Source: Sceloporus undulatus
Lineage: Eukaryota; Chordata; Lepidosauria; Squamata; Phrynosomatidae
Assembly: GCF_019175285.1 (NCBI RefSeq)
Contig: NC_056523.1
Location: 179,769,635 to 179,833,634, forward strand
DNA: 64,000 bases
Direction of reading: 5' to 3'
Under the pieces are notes generated by a model that did no database searches, was not told the DNA's origin, and saw only the letters and a program-made list of their open reading frames with translations. Numbering within the stretch: position 1 is the first letter of the stretch; each line of letters starts with the position of its first letter. The position numbers were made by a program, and so were the translations under genes. Below, piece after piece: positions 20,636 to 31,480 of the stretch.

Positions 20636-20830
20636 GGCCCTTTCATACTACAGAAATAAACGGTTTTGGAACTGGTTTATTTCCATGACATTTACACTTG
20701 TCCCGACTGCAAACAGTGCAGTTGGTGTGTGTGTGAAAAGCCCACTTAAACCAGTACATTTGGCACCGGGCCCTTTAGCAGTTATTTTCAAAGAGTCGCA
20801 ACAATTTGCAGCTTCAGTAGTGTGAATGCA
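20636..20830. mobile_element. hAT-like nonautonomous element, probable
   Basis: Begins gggccctttcatactacaga and ends near agtagtgtgaatgcac, the style of terminal repeat seen at 44011. The right end is poorly preserved. Confidence 0.45.
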
Positions 20831-21196
20831 CTGTCTAATCCATTCGGTGCACTCTGAACTAATTCCTCACAAACAGGAAGGATTTTTCATGTGCAGAGGC
20901 AGAACACATCCCACCTGGTCATGCCCTCCACTACCTGTGGACCCTCACCTCCTTTGCTGGCAAAGCAGCATCTTCTTATTTACTTCTCGGCTGCCCACAT
21001 GGTTTTGTCAGTGAGGAAAACTGTCTCCCTACATTCCGGCAAGTATTTCCTTCACTGTCTCTATTTCCCTCCATTTTGCACCAATAGGCTTGTAGATTTT
21101 TTCCTGTGGCTTGTGCTCAATTCGGAATTCCAGCACAGTGGTAAGATGTCTTTTTTTTTTTTTTTTTGCTACCAATAAAGTCGTTTTTCTGCTCCA

Positions 21197-23237
21197 ATGG
21201 CTGATTTGTCTGAGATCTCACAAAAAATGGGAAGGGGGATTTCTTGGAAACATTATGAGACTGTGGATTTAATTGCCTATTAGGGCCAGGAGATGGTGCA
21301 AATGCAGCTCAGAGAGAATCACTGTAACTTAGATGTTTATGAAAATATAGAACAGCAGATGAGGGCAAAAGGCCATGATAGAACTGCGCAGAAATGCAGG
21401 ATGAAATGTAAAGCTTTAAAAGGGAAGTTTAAAGAGGTGAACCAGCCACTTTCTAGAAGTAGAAGTGGAGCAGTCTCCATGCCATTTTTCCAAGAGCTGA
21501 AAGATATTTTGACTGATGATGTCAACACTGAAGCTAAATGATTAACAAAATCAACAAAAATTGACCGCATTTCATCTGGGTGCTCACAGCAACCTTTGGC
21601 GATGGGCGTTGTCCCAAACTCAATAGAGGAATCCCAAGAACTCTTCACACCAGGTAAACATCTTTGAAATAACAGCCATCGTGTAGTATCGAATTCTAGT
21701 GCTCCTTTTTACTATAGTATTTAATTTTTAAAAGAAAAGTGACAGAAAATGCACACTGTTGCTTCTCCATTGCTGCAGTTCCCTAACATAACTGCATGAA
21801 AGTACATTTACATGACCCAAATGGGCATTTCACAAATGTGGAATGGATTCTTTTTTTACAGTTAAAGGAATAAAATGTAGATTAGTAGCATAGAAATAGT
21901 GGAGTTTGTATGTATCCTATCTCCAGACTTGCCTATTCATCTGCTGAATTATACAGTGCGCCCGCATCATACATGGGAACACCATACACTGAAAGCTGCA
22001 CGCCGGTAGTGGCAATGGCATGCATGCCCATAGCGCACATGCCGTGCTGCATGCACGATGCCCATTGTTTTCAATGAGGCTCAAGCATTTGCAGTATTTC
22101 CCTTATTTTTGGTGGTGGTTCCAGAACGGATTCCCCCGCGTAAGGTAAGGGCCTACTGTACACTGCTTCTATACAGAAATTTTTCTAATTCTTTCCTATC
22201 TTTCCTTGATTTAATTGTGGAAGGGGATGCTAGCATACTGCTGACATTATCCACAGTGGATCCACAGCAGGATGGAACACAAGAAGCATTGCTTGAGGAC
22301 CCAATAGATGACTCAGCAGATGCCCAACCACATGGGTCTGCTGTTTCTGCTTCTGAGCCCACTGTCGCTGAAGAAAATGTTAGGTCTAATAGTACAGTTT
22401 TGCCCTAACTCTGGAATCTTATGACTTTGTTGTGCCCTCTTAGGGGGTGGAAGGGTGCGTGGCATGACATATCTGTATGTGTCAGCTACGTTGCATATTG
22501 TGTCACTTTGGGCCTCTAGCCAGGCAGTGGTTTAGCCATCACAAACATAAGGTTAATGGAACTCACGTTAGAAATGTGACCAATTAAAGTTCTGATTAAA
22601 CACTGATGAGGTCTTACCCCAAATTACTGTGACGTTATACTTCTTCTCCTCTGCACTTCTTTTCTGTAGGTTGCAGTTTCCATGCTTTCAAAAGAAAAGG
22701 CAGCCATGACACCATCTGAACACCTTGCAATGATTTGGAGGAAGAAACAGAGGAATACTATAACTGAGACTGCTGAAAATCTATTGAACTGTACATCCAG
22801 GTAGATGGACACCCTCCTAGAATATCTGCGAAACCAAGGGCAAGAGTTCAAGGAATGGGAAAAATTTGTGTATGATAAAGAAATGCAAGCTAGGGATTTC
22901 CTTATAACAAAATTTACACAGGAAAACGCTGCATCTAGAAGGAAGTTTGCAGATCTGAACAATTCTTTGAAGGAGCAAATACAGGTTATGAGATAAATGT
23001 TTACATTGCTCTCCAGTCAAGGTAATCGCATGGTGCGAGCCATGCCAGTGAAGAGGAGAAAATTAAGTTCACTACATACCTCTAATACTGTGCCTTCTGG
23101 AAGTGTTTCTGATGGTGGAGATGCAGCAGTGGAGATGACCTCCATCTCTGCCAATACTAACACTGGAATTGGGGTTCCCACCAACAGTAGTAGACCGGCA
23201 CAAAAAATCAAGAAACCTATTCTATTGTTACCTTGAA
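21197..23237 (+). pseudogene. Myb/SANT-like (trihelix) DNA-binding protein, decayed
   Basis: From the ATG at 21197 (MADLSEISQKMGRGISWKHY) one frame encodes a Myb/SANT-type domain: ETVDLIAY, QMQLRENHCNLDVYENIEQQ, KGHDRTAQKCRMKCKALKGK, FFQELKDILTDD. It holds a stop at codon 29, where the family usually has W, and another at codon 115, yet stays in frame to EESQELFTPG and a plausible GT splice donor at about 21653. A second exon may lie at 22200-22407 (acidic, DPQQDGTQEALLEDPIDD). A third begins after the acceptor ttttctgtag near 22669 (VAVSMLSKEKAAMTPSEHLA) with a charged helical C-terminal part (EFKEWEKFVYDKEMQARDFL), interrupted by two stops. Such proteins are either expanded sauropsid host genes or the accessory protein of Harbinger transposons; no Harbinger transposase was found nearby. 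Probably non-functional. Confidence 0.7.
21954..22158. mobile_element. Tigger-like MITE in the Myb gene intron
   Basis: Ends cagtgcgcccgcatc and aagggcctactg flanked by TA (21952-21953 and 22159-22160). 205 bp, imperfect inverted repeats, no transposase. It lies between the first and second putative exons. Confidence 0.65.
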
Positions 23238-23615
23238 AGTATAGGGGGGAAATGGTGACCAATGCTTATAACTCTTAAGCCCAACTCATGTAATGTTGCA
23301 ACTCAGTTAGTTCTTACATGTTAAACTGTATTTTACACATGTCAAGAGCAATTTGGAGAAGTGCAATGCAGAATAAGTAACTGAAACATTGGTATAGTTT
23401 ATTTTTCAAACAAGAATTGGGGAAAAATTCTGCAACTATTTACAAAAGCAAAAAGGGAGCTGAGAAGGCCCTCTACTGTGTCCAAACAAAGTATATTATT
23501 GGGTGGGTGGGTCACAGAGGGAGATGTTCCTAGCATATTTTAATCCTTGGGCAGACATATATGGGGAGAGATACTGAGGTCCCAAGGCATTTAGGGGTTT
23601 AAATGTCACAAACAT
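23238..23615. other. unassigned, downstream of the Myb pseudogene
   Basis: Possibly the 3' UTR of the pseudogene followed by unassigned sequence. No other feature. Confidence 0.35.
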
Positions 23616-23735
23616 TTATCTGAAGATGCCAGCCACAGATGCTGGCGAAACATCAGAAAGAAACTCTTCTAGAACATGGCCACATAGCTTGAAAAACCCA
23701 CAAAAAACTATGGATGCCAGCCATGAAAGCCTTCG
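23616..23735 (+). mobile_element. possible Penelope-like 3' fragment
   Basis: ctgaagatgccagccacaga, tggcgaaacatcagaaagaa and gccatgaaagccttcgac form a phrase very common in reptile genomes. I attribute it to Penelope-like elements from memory, not proof. Confidence 0.45.
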
Positions 23736-23759
23736 ACTTCTTGTCACAAACAGCTTGAG

Positions 23760-23924
23760 TTTCATTTGGAAACATACTATTCTATTAAGACTGGCATGAT
23801 ATGCTGTCCTTATGGTACTCCAGTCAGCAGTCAAGCTGTTGCGTTTTACACTAGCCACAGCTTTTGAGTTTTCTCCAAGGGCAGCTCCACACAGAGCACA
23901 TTACAGTAGTCTCACTGTGAGGTT
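23760..23924 (-). mobile_element. L2-clade LINE fragment
   Basis: The stretch ctccaagggcagctccacac, agagcacattacagtagtct matches the same reverse-oriented L2 region seen at 52190-52250 (cacccacatagagcacacta). Short and degenerate. Confidence 0.5.
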
Positions 23925-24075
23925 AGCATTCAAAGATATAGCCATGTTAGTTTGGAAAATCAGTATGCAAAAGGATCTTGTAGCACCTTTGAGACTAACT
24001 GAGAGGAAGAAGCTGGTAGCTTGAGCTGTCACAGACTTCTTCTTCAGATGTATGTTTTGGAGTGGAAAATCCAGA
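23925..24075 (-). mobile_element. possible Penelope-like 3' fragment
   Basis: Reverse orientation: the minus strand reads tctgaagaagaagtctgtga, then ctcagttagtctcaaaggtg and ctacaagatccttttgcata. The same phrase is shared, in plus orientation, with 42106-42180. Confidence 0.45.
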
Positions 24076-24213
24076 GATAGACATAAATAAGTAATTTGTT
24101 TGTGAGAACTACAATTCAATTTAAAACCTCGTGTGTGATGGAAATGAGTAGGCAAGTACAGTTTACAATGAGGTTAGCAATTGGTTGACTGGCTGAACCC
24201 AAAGGGTGCTAAA

Positions 24214-24445
24214 CAGTGGTCCCGAACAGACAGGCCAAAATAAAGCTGCTTCGGGTCACTTTGGAGTTATGCTGTTTAAATGGCACACACATCTTAAGAG
24301 GCCAGAAGCTGTGCCAAAGTTGCGCTCCAGTCCTTAGGACTGGAGCATGGCTTTGGTGAGGCTTCTGGCCTCTTAAGACACATGCATCATTTAAACCGCA
24401 TGACACGAAGCAGCTTTATTTTGGCCAGTCTGTAGGGGCCCTTTG
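24214..24445. mobile_element. palindromic foldback MITE, copy 1
   Basis: Left arm aacagacaggccaaaataaa, gctgcttcgggtcactttgg; right arm gaagcagctttattttggcc, agtctgtaggggccc. The centre is ccagtccttaggactgg. The whole ~230 bp folds on itself. A second copy is at 30846-31079. No TSD could be agreed on. Confidence 0.8.
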
Positions 24446-24483
24446 TTTCCTTAACAAAGGCTGAAGTCTTAGGAAACTTGTAT

Positions 24484-25185
24484 TTCCTATAAGAAGGGAT
24501 CTAGGAGTCCATGTAGACCATAAGCTGAACATGAGTCAACAGTGTGATGCGACATCTAAAAAGGTCAATTCAATTTTAGGCTGCATCAATAGACGTATAG
24601 TGTCTTCTAGATCAAGGGAAGTAATAGTGCCACTGTATTCTGCTTTGGTCAGGCCCCACCTGGAATACTGTTTCCAGTACTGAGCACCACAATTTCAAAA
24701 AGGATGTTTAGAAAATGGAGCGTATAGAAAGGAGGGCGACTAAAATGGTGAAGGGTCTGGAAACATTGTCTTATAAGGAAAGACTCAGGGAGTTGGGGAT
24801 GTTTAGCCTAGAGAAGAGATGCTTAAGAGGTGATATGATAGCCCTGTTTAAATATTTGAAGGGATGTCATATTGAGGAGGGTTCTAGCTTGTTTTCTGCT
24901 GCTCCAGAGACCAGGACCCGGAACAATGGATGCAAGCTACAGGAAAAGAGATTCCACCTCAACATTAGGAGGAACTTCCTGACAGTAAGGGCTGTCTGAC
25001 AGTGGAACAAACTCCCTCAGAGTATAGTGGAGTCTCCTTCCCTGGAGGTCTTTAAACAGAGGCTGGATGGCCATCTGTTGGGGATGCTTTGGGTTAGATT
25101 TTCTGCATGGCAGGGGGTTGGACTGGATAGCTCTTGCGGTCTTTTCCAAATCTATGATTCTATGATTCCATGATTCTATGGCTAT
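24484..25185 (+). mobile_element. CR1-clade LINE, 3' end with tail repeats
   Basis: Encodes [19 protein letters not shown]-like sequence, then MERIERRATKMVKGLETLSY, KERLRELGMFSLEKRCLRGD and MIALFKYLKGC, the CR1 ORF2 C terminus, after which a stop and the 3' UTR follow. It ends with the tandem octamer attctatg (about 25144-25181), the hallmark 3' end of CR1. 5'-truncated. Confidence 0.9.
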
Positions 25186-25204
25186 TGTAGGTAGGTTGTT
25201 TTTG

Positions 25205-25440
25205 TAGCAGGTGTACCAGTCAAAGCTGGCACCAAGTACTCTGTGCCACAGAGACCACTTGGGTCTCCAATACAAAGATGGATCTAGGAGCACTCCTCAG
25301 CTACATACCTGCCTCTTCAGCAGGAGTGCAGCTCCATCCAGGACAGGCTGTTTACCCCCATTCTGGAACCCAATAATCACCAGTGCACAGAGGTCATCCA
25401 TTCAGTGTCAGTGTATTGGCTTTCATGCAGCCCATTACAG
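25205..25440 (-). mobile_element. L2-clade LINE fragment
   Basis: Minus-strand translation contains PVLDGAALLLKRQV and GVLLDPSLYWRPKWSLWHRV, matching the L2 ORF2 segment downstream of RT (compare LPVLDGVTFPLKSQ at 61340). It is placed directly after the CR1 tail. Confidence 0.75.
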
Positions 25441-26039
25441 CATCCAGACACTAGTCCAGTTGATTCCGATGACAAGGACAAATAGAGCTGACTAACCAGT
25501 AGGACTCAAGCCCATGGAATTCCCACCATCAGGGAACTGGGGTAGCACTATGGAGCCCACCTACACAAGAATGCAGCCCAGCCCTCACTAACCTTATGTG
25601 TTGGATAACATCTCCCATCATTCCTGCATTTGGGGATGGTGGGAGTTCATGCCTATCAAATTAGAAAATTCTAGTACATACTACTGAAGGGGAGGAATCC
25701 CACTGTGCAAAGCCTACCTCCTCCTCTCCCTCTTTTTCCTCTCTTAGGCACAGTTTTTTACTCATCTTTCCCTTTGCACAGTGGAGGAAATTGTTCCTGG
25801 ACTTTGCTGGGGGATGGGATGCTTTGCCCTGTCTCCTGCCTCCTCACCCCTCCATCCCTCTTCCACTTCTGCAAAGATCCATAGTTCAATGCCAAGGCAA
25901 GCTTGTGTCAGTGGAAGCGCAGGAATCTTGACTTCATGAACATGCCACTAATAAAGTGGCCTTACCACTTGCTCACGCACACACATTCCAGAGTCCCTGG
26001 GAAAAGCAATTGCAATCTGTCCAGCAGCTATCTGCTTCG
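25441..26039. other. unassigned intergenic sequence
   Basis: No gene found. The phrase cccatcattcctgcatttgg near 25616 is common in reptile repeats but too short to assign. Confidence 0.4.
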
Positions 26040-26230
26040 GTTCAGAGTTAATGAGCCAGGCCTGGGCTCCTAAGTCATCCTGCCACCTCTACTGATTCTT
26101 CTTGATTACTGTAATGAAACGGTCAAAGGGTTATTAAACAACTTGCTCTTGATCTAGGAACATGGCACCACTATCACGGCATCACGCCACACCTCTGCCT
26201 GGCCCCGTAATAAAACAAGCTTGGCAGTGA
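26040..26230. promoter_or_regulatory. candidate conserved non-coding block
   Basis: Repeat-free, with gttaatgagccaggcctggg, cttgattactgtaatgaaac and gggttattaaacaacttgct. It looks like a conserved element but was not aligned to anything. Confidence 0.25.
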
Positions 26231-26597
26231 TGCATCACCCACACATCCATCTACCCACCCATCCTCCCACCCATCCCCTGGTTGCTACACTATCTGTCCT
26301 GGTTATGAATCCCACGGCCAGAAAGTGCCAACACCTAAGTGTTGGAGGGAGAGAGATGTACACACACACACACACACCACAGTGTTAGTCAAGACAGATG
26401 GTGGGTGGTCAAGCTCTTTCCTTCCCCATTCCCTAAATTCCCAGCACAGCCAGGCCGAACAGCCAGTGCAGATAGAATACTATAGGACTTAAGCCTGGCA
26501 GACATGGGTTCAAACTCACTCTTATGCCTGAAGCTCATTGAATGACCTTGAGTCAGTCATCCACTTACAGTATTATTACCTCTAGGGCTCCCAAAGA
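26231..26597. other. unassigned, short CA repeat
   Basis: Contains a (CA) run near 26359-26377. No gene. Confidence 0.4.
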
Positions 26598-26812
26598 ACC
26601 GGTTTGGTGTAGTGGTTTGTGGTTGGACTACAGATCTGAAGAGTAGGCTTTGAATTCCCGCTCAGCCATGGAAACTGACTTGGTAACCTTGGGCAAATCA
26701 CACTGTCTCAGCCTCAGAAGAAGGCAAAGGCAAAGGCAAATCACTTCTGAACAAGTCTTCTCAAGAAAACCTTAGGGTTGTCTTAAGTCAGAAAGAACTT
26801 GAAGACACCCAG
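26598..26812 (+). mobile_element. CORE-like tRNA SINE, full length
   Basis: Head accggtttggtgtagtggtt, B-box side tgaattcccgctcagccatg, CORE cttgggcaaatcacactgtc, 3' part taagtcagaaagaacttgaa. The hAT-like element follows immediately. Confidence 0.85.
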
Positions 26813-27107
26813 GCCCCATTCCCACTGGTGGGTTTGCTCCTGAAGGAACTGGGAAGATTCGGGGGGGGGGGCTCCCAAATCTCTCCATTAGTAAGTGCTC
26901 ACTACAAGAAGAGGGGCATTTTAACCCGAATGTCTTCTTCAGAAATCGGGGTTTACCATGAAGGCGCCAGTTGTCAATCAAGCGATCGTCATAGGTGACG
27001 TTTGCAGCACTCATTGGGGAATCAGAAGTGTGCTTTCCCCCCTCCTTTTTTTTAAAGAGCCAGGCACAAAATGCACCAAAATGTGCACCTTTTGTCAAAT
27101 TTAAAAA

Positions 27108-27112
<5 letters not shown>

Positions 27113-27147
<35 letters not shown>
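27113..27147 (+). repeat. (GT)n microsatellite
   Basis: Pure GT repeat of about 17 units inside the outer hAT-like element. Confidence 0.9.
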
Positions 27148-27148
<1 letters not shown>

Positions 27149-27268
27149 GTGGGCATTTGGGTCAGTGCAGGTTATGATCTGCCCTTGGCCCCATTTTCAA
27201 CCCCAAAATGCAAGCTAATGCATCCTGTATCCCCCACTCCTTGCCACCCCAGAATGCCTCTTACACTA

Positions 27269-27292
27269 ATAATAATAATAATAATAATAATA
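27269..27292 (+). repeat. (AAT)n microsatellite
   Basis: Pure ATA/AAT triplets; a second such tract is at about 27839-27868. Confidence 0.9.
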
Positions 27293-28318
27293 AATTCCTC
27301 ACCTCAGAAATGCCAGAAAAGGATGCAATTGCCATGCATTCTTTTTTGCTTTTAAAAGCAATTCAGGGCTACCCCTGAATTCCTTAGAGACAGTAGCAAA
27401 AGCATGTATCATTTTGCCAATTTGCCAAATAGAGCAACAAATGTAACATTCGAATTGTTGCATTCATTTGAAAGTCTTGCCCTTTGCAACATTTTCCCTT
27501 TGCTGGAAGCCAGCAAATGAAAGTGAAAGGGAACAAGCAGCTAACCACGTTCTATCCATCTATATATCTGCCTCGAGAAAAAAAGCATGCACATATTTTG
27601 TCAAAAATAATTTTAAAAAATAAAAAGGGGGGGGGAGGTGCCTGATGGGAGCTCCATTCGTGCCCTGCCTTTGACCTAACCTGACCTGACCCTTTTCCTC
27701 CTGCTAGAGGAGCTTTGCCATTGCCTTCCACTGAGGCTGAGAGAGAGTTGCCTGTCAATTCCAACTGACCCATGGAATCAATTGAGAATAAAAGGGAAAT
27801 GCAGCGCAGGCATTCTGACTGTAGCAGCCGCATATAACACTAATAATAATAATAATAATAATAATAATCCAGGAGCAAGAGGAAATGAAATTAGCATTTC
27901 CTCTTGCTCCTGCTGCAGCCTGATTTCCCTACATCCCCCAGCTTAGCCCCGCAGCCCAATTTCCCTTGGCAATCCTCCTCCTCCTCCTTTTTCCTTCAGA
28001 CCCTCCCCTCCTCTGAGCTGCCCTGGCTCCTTCATCCTCCTCCTCCTGCTCCATTATAGGCCCCATTCATACTGGGGTAAAAGACATGGAGGGAACTGGG
28101 ATGATCCGGATGCCCCTCCCCCGAATCGCTCCGTTAGCAAGTGCCCACTACAAATTGAAATCGAATGCATTTTGACAGAAATCGAATGCATTCTGTAGAT
28201 TGGCCGCTGCCAATCAAGCTATCGTCATGGTGACGTTTGCAGGGCATCGGGGAAAGTCTCCTCCCTTTTTAAAGAGCCAGGCACAGGGCTTTCAGCGGCT
28301 GAAGCAGGGAGAGAGATG

Positions 28319-28323
<5 letters not shown>

Positions 28324-28363
<40 letters not shown>
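28324..28363 (+). repeat. (CT)n microsatellite
   Basis: About 20 CT units followed by eight T. Confidence 0.95.
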
Positions 28364-28374
<11 letters not shown>

Positions 28375-28525
28375 CCCCTGGGTGTTTTTGGTTTAGCTAT
28401 TTCCCTCTGCCCCGCCCAAGATGGGGGTTTCCTATGGGGTTGCTGTGTTTTTTTTATGCTTTTAAAAGCAACATTAGCTTTCCCTTTGCTTCCCTTGCTG
28501 CATCTGCTCAAGAAGAGAAATCATT

Positions 28526-28811
28526 CGCATGTTCGCTCAAAAAAAATAGTTAAAAATGTAACATCGATTGTTTGCAACATTTGTAGCTTCCCCCTCTGCA
28601 AAAAGCAAGGAGATCCAAGGATATAAAGTGCAAGCCTGGCTCCATCTGCCTCTGGAATAGAAACAATGCGCATATTTGCTCAAAAAAATTGTTAAAAATG
28701 TAACATTGATTGTTTGCAACATTTGTAGCTTCCCACCCTGCAAAAAGCAAGGAGATCCAAGGATATCCAAGTGCAAGCCTGGCTCCATCTGCCTCTGGAA
28801 TAGAAACAATG
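28526..28811 (+). repeat. two tandem ~143-bp copies inside the inner hAT-like element
   Basis: cgcatgttcgctcaaaaa at 28526 and cgcatatttgctcaaaaa at 28669 begin two copies. Each holds gtttgcaacatttgtagctt, aaaagcaaggagatccaagg and ctggctccatctgcctctgg. They differ by a few substitutions and a short indel. Confidence 0.9.
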
Positions 28812-29706
28812 CCTGACATGAGCTCCGTTCATGACCTGATTTTTTCCTCCTGCAAGGGAAGGAATGCCCAGCGAGCAGGGAAAAGAGGCTCCGAATGCCT
28901 TCCCTTGCTCCCTTCTTCCCAGGGCTCTTTCCTCCACCCCCTCCCCTCCGATGAGGGGAGGAAATGCCTTGCCCTTTGCCCACCCTCTGACCTAAAATCC
29001 CTCCCTCAATTTGCCTCGATCGTGATCGAGGCCAAGTTCTCATTCCCAGGACCCGGGGTTTTTAAAAAGAAATGGTATTTGCGCCGATTTCAAAAGACCT
29101 GCGCTAGGGGCCATTTACCACGGAACGGGTGTGCAAGCCCCAGATTCGCTTGTGTGAGATTCGGGGTGAGTAGGAACTTCACGTGATTGAATCGGTTTCA
29201 AAACCGATGTTTTTTGTAATGTGAATGAGCCCATAGAATGCCTTCCATGGCTCCCTTCTTCCCACAGCTCCTTCATCCTCATCCTCCTCCATCACTTTCT
29301 CCATCCCCCCCACCCTCCCTCTGATAGCCCTTTGCAGCCCTCGTCACCCTGATTTCCCCTTTTGCCTCCTGTCACCCTTTTCATCCAGATTCCCCTTTTT
29401 CCTTTGGCTCTTTCCTCCTCCTCCTCCCCTCGGATGAGGGGAGGGAATGCTTTGACCTCTGCCTGCCCTCTGACCTTAATCCCTCCCTGAATTTGCCCCG
29501 ATCATGATTGAGGGCAAATTCATATTTTGCAGAACCCAGTTCTTTTCAGAAAAGATGGATTTTAGCCCAAATCTTGATACCCTGCCTAAGGGGCATTTCC
29601 TTGTGCAAGCTTCGACATGGATTGTGACAGAATCGGGCCCAATATGAACTTCACATGGAAGAATTGATTTCAAAATGGGGTTAAAAGGTAGTATGAATGC
29701 CCCCCC

Positions 29707-30774
29707 CCCCGTAACAATAACAACCAAGGCTTCCAGATCTCAGGGCCCACCTGCTCTTCTGCAGTCCTAAGGGCAAGGTGGAGGAATCTCTGGCTGAGAG
29801 CACTGCCTTTAAAAGTATATAGCTTTGTTAGAGCTTTATTGTGTTGTGTATTGTGTTATTGCTCATGTTCTGAACAAGTGAGATTGGTGCTTAATTATAT
29901 CACTAGAACATATCCTTCATAACACCAGAGCTGATCCCTTGGTCTCAGGTTTTGGCCCCAACGTCTCAGGTCCTAAAATTGTACTAACCTGGCAGCTCTA
30001 ACTACTTCCCAAGGTCATTGTGCAGACCTTCTGGATATTGTTGGGTTGCAGTTCCATGATTTTTCACTCCTGGCTCTGCTGGTTAGGAAGACTGATAGGA
30101 GTACAACAGTATCTGGAAGGCTACATGTTCCCCATTCCCAAATTAGAGTAAGCCTTACATAAACCTGACTGCTTATTTTGAAGGCAAGTTGGGAGGAAAA
30201 GTGTCACAGACCCTGATGCCCAACAGAATACTGGTGCCAACAGCAAGTCACAACCCATCAGCACTTCATTCTGGTTTCCTGAGCCTGTGATAAGTGCATT
30301 GTATCCCAACTGCAACCCCCTTTTCTTCTCCCTCTCTCTCTCTCTCTCACACACTCAAGTTGCTTCAGCTGAAGTGTGGAACAATTCCAGTAGCTATTAG
30401 CCATCAGCCACCAAAAACCATTGTGCAAACAAACTATAGAATGGACTTTCTGGTTTTGTTTCATTTTTTGCCTCCAAGAACACTCTTCCTATAATCTCGA
30501 GAATTGTATCATATCTTCCCTAGCTGAAGTTTACAGCAGCCATATTGTTCCTTTACTTTTTCTTCTTGTTCATCATTAAATTCATTATACCAAATCTGTG
30601 ATCTCCATGTCACTCCATTATCTTCTTACCTGCTTATACCAATAACCCATGTATATTCTATCTTTATGTTATTAAGCTCCAATACTATATCTATAGAAGC
30701 ATTTAAAGACCACCTTGATTATTTATAGATAAAAATGTAACTATTAACAAGAAGAACAACAATATAAATGACAC
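29707..30774. other. unassigned intergenic sequence
   Basis: 30030-30110 carries a phrase (ttgttgggttgcagttcca) common in reptile dispersed repeats, and a CT repeat lies near 30329-30348. No gene seen. Confidence 0.4.
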
Positions 30775-31250
30775 AGCACATAGAGAGCCCTTTCCATCTT
30801 AGCAGTCAGCCTTCAAAGTCTGGCTGAAACGAAAAGGTCTCCACAGGCTCAAACAGACAGGTCAAAAAAAGCTGTTTCGGGTCACTTTGGAGGTATGCTG
30901 TTTAAATGATGCACGTGTCCTAAGAGGCCAGAAGCCCCACCAAAGCCATGCTCCAGGCCTAAGGACTGGAGCACAGCTTTGGCGCAGCTTCTTGCCTCTT
31001 AAGATGTGTGTGTCATTTAAAGAGCATACCTCCAAAGTGACCCAAAGCAGCTTTACTTTGGCCTGTCTGTTGGGACCCTACGTTCCCATGAAACAAAAGC
31101 AAGCACCTATCCAGCCTCTCTAGAAATGGAGTTCCAGAGCCAGGGGGCAGTCACTGAGAGGGCCATCTCCTGTGTTTTTACCAGATATAGTCGTGAAGTT
31201 GATGGGACAGAGAATAGCAAATCTCAAGACACAGGAAGGCTTATATGTGC
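30775..31250 (-). mobile_element. L2-clade LINE remnant split by a foldback MITE
   Basis: The right part (ggagttccagagccaggggg, actgagagggccatctcctg) is the usual reverse-strand L2 region upstream of its C-terminal motif, and the left part (tctggctgaaacgaaaaggt) appears to be its continuation. The MITE at 30846-31079 lies between. Confidence 0.5.
30846..31079. mobile_element. palindromic foldback MITE, copy 2
   Basis: Arms caaacagacaggtcaaaaaa and tactttggcctgtctgttgg; inner phrases gggtcactttggaggtatgc and gcatacctccaaagtgaccc are exact complements. Collinear with 24214-24445. Confidence 0.82.
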
Positions 31251-31381
31251 AAACTCTCTCAGCCTCAGGGGATGGCAATGGCAAACCCCCTCTGAAGAAA
31301 CTCGCCAAGAAACCTCCATGATATGTTCACTTTAAGGTTGCCTTAAGTCAGAAACAACTTGAAAGCACCCAATAACAACAT
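31251..31381 (+). mobile_element. CORE-like tRNA SINE, 3' part
   Basis: ctctctcagcctcaggggat through taagtcagaaacaacttgaa and the tail caataacaaca. Head missing. Confidence 0.8.
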
Positions 31382-31480
31382 GGTCCTTCAGATAACCTGG
31401 ACCTCAGCTGTGTGGGTTTTCGTAGAACATACCTAGCACTGCCCAGAAACAGATTGGTAACTCTGACCTGGTAGTACTGG
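31382..31480 (-). mobile_element. L2-clade LINE fragment
   Basis: ccttcagataacctggacct matches the reverse L2 segment at 52020 (ccttcagataacctggatcc), followed by a similar cccagaaacagatt phrase. Confidence 0.5.

Larger units (their letters stand above)
28062..29233. mobile_element. hAT-like nonautonomous element nested in its relative
   Basis: Left end taggccccattcatactggg, right end gtaatgtgaatgagcccata. The interior includes aagctatcgtcatggtgacg, a long CT microsatellite and an internal ~143-bp tandem duplication. It is homologous at both ends to the enclosing 26813-29706 element. The 8-bp target duplication expected of hAT could not be agreed on. Confidence 0.65.
26813..29706. mobile_element. 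large hAT-like nonautonomous element (outer copy)
   Basis: The left end ggccccattcccactggtgg and the right end ggtagtatgaatgccccccc form loose inverted termini. The left interior shares cgatcgtcataggtgacgtt, tgcagcactcattgggga and ttttaaagagccaggcacaa with the inner copy at 28062. The right interior shares ctcggatgaggggaggga, gccccgatcatgattgaggg and cttcacatggaagaattgat with the inner right end. So one family member encloses another. GC-rich, with long C tracts, no transposase. Confidence 0.6.

Noticed and set aside
27071-27355. Open frame with a CVCVCV run
   Set aside because: Produced by the GT microsatellite and the ATA triplets.
27840-28370. Possible CRISPR-like or satellite array in the triplet and CT repeats
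   Set aside because: These are simple microsatellites in a eukaryotic transposon; there are no spacers.
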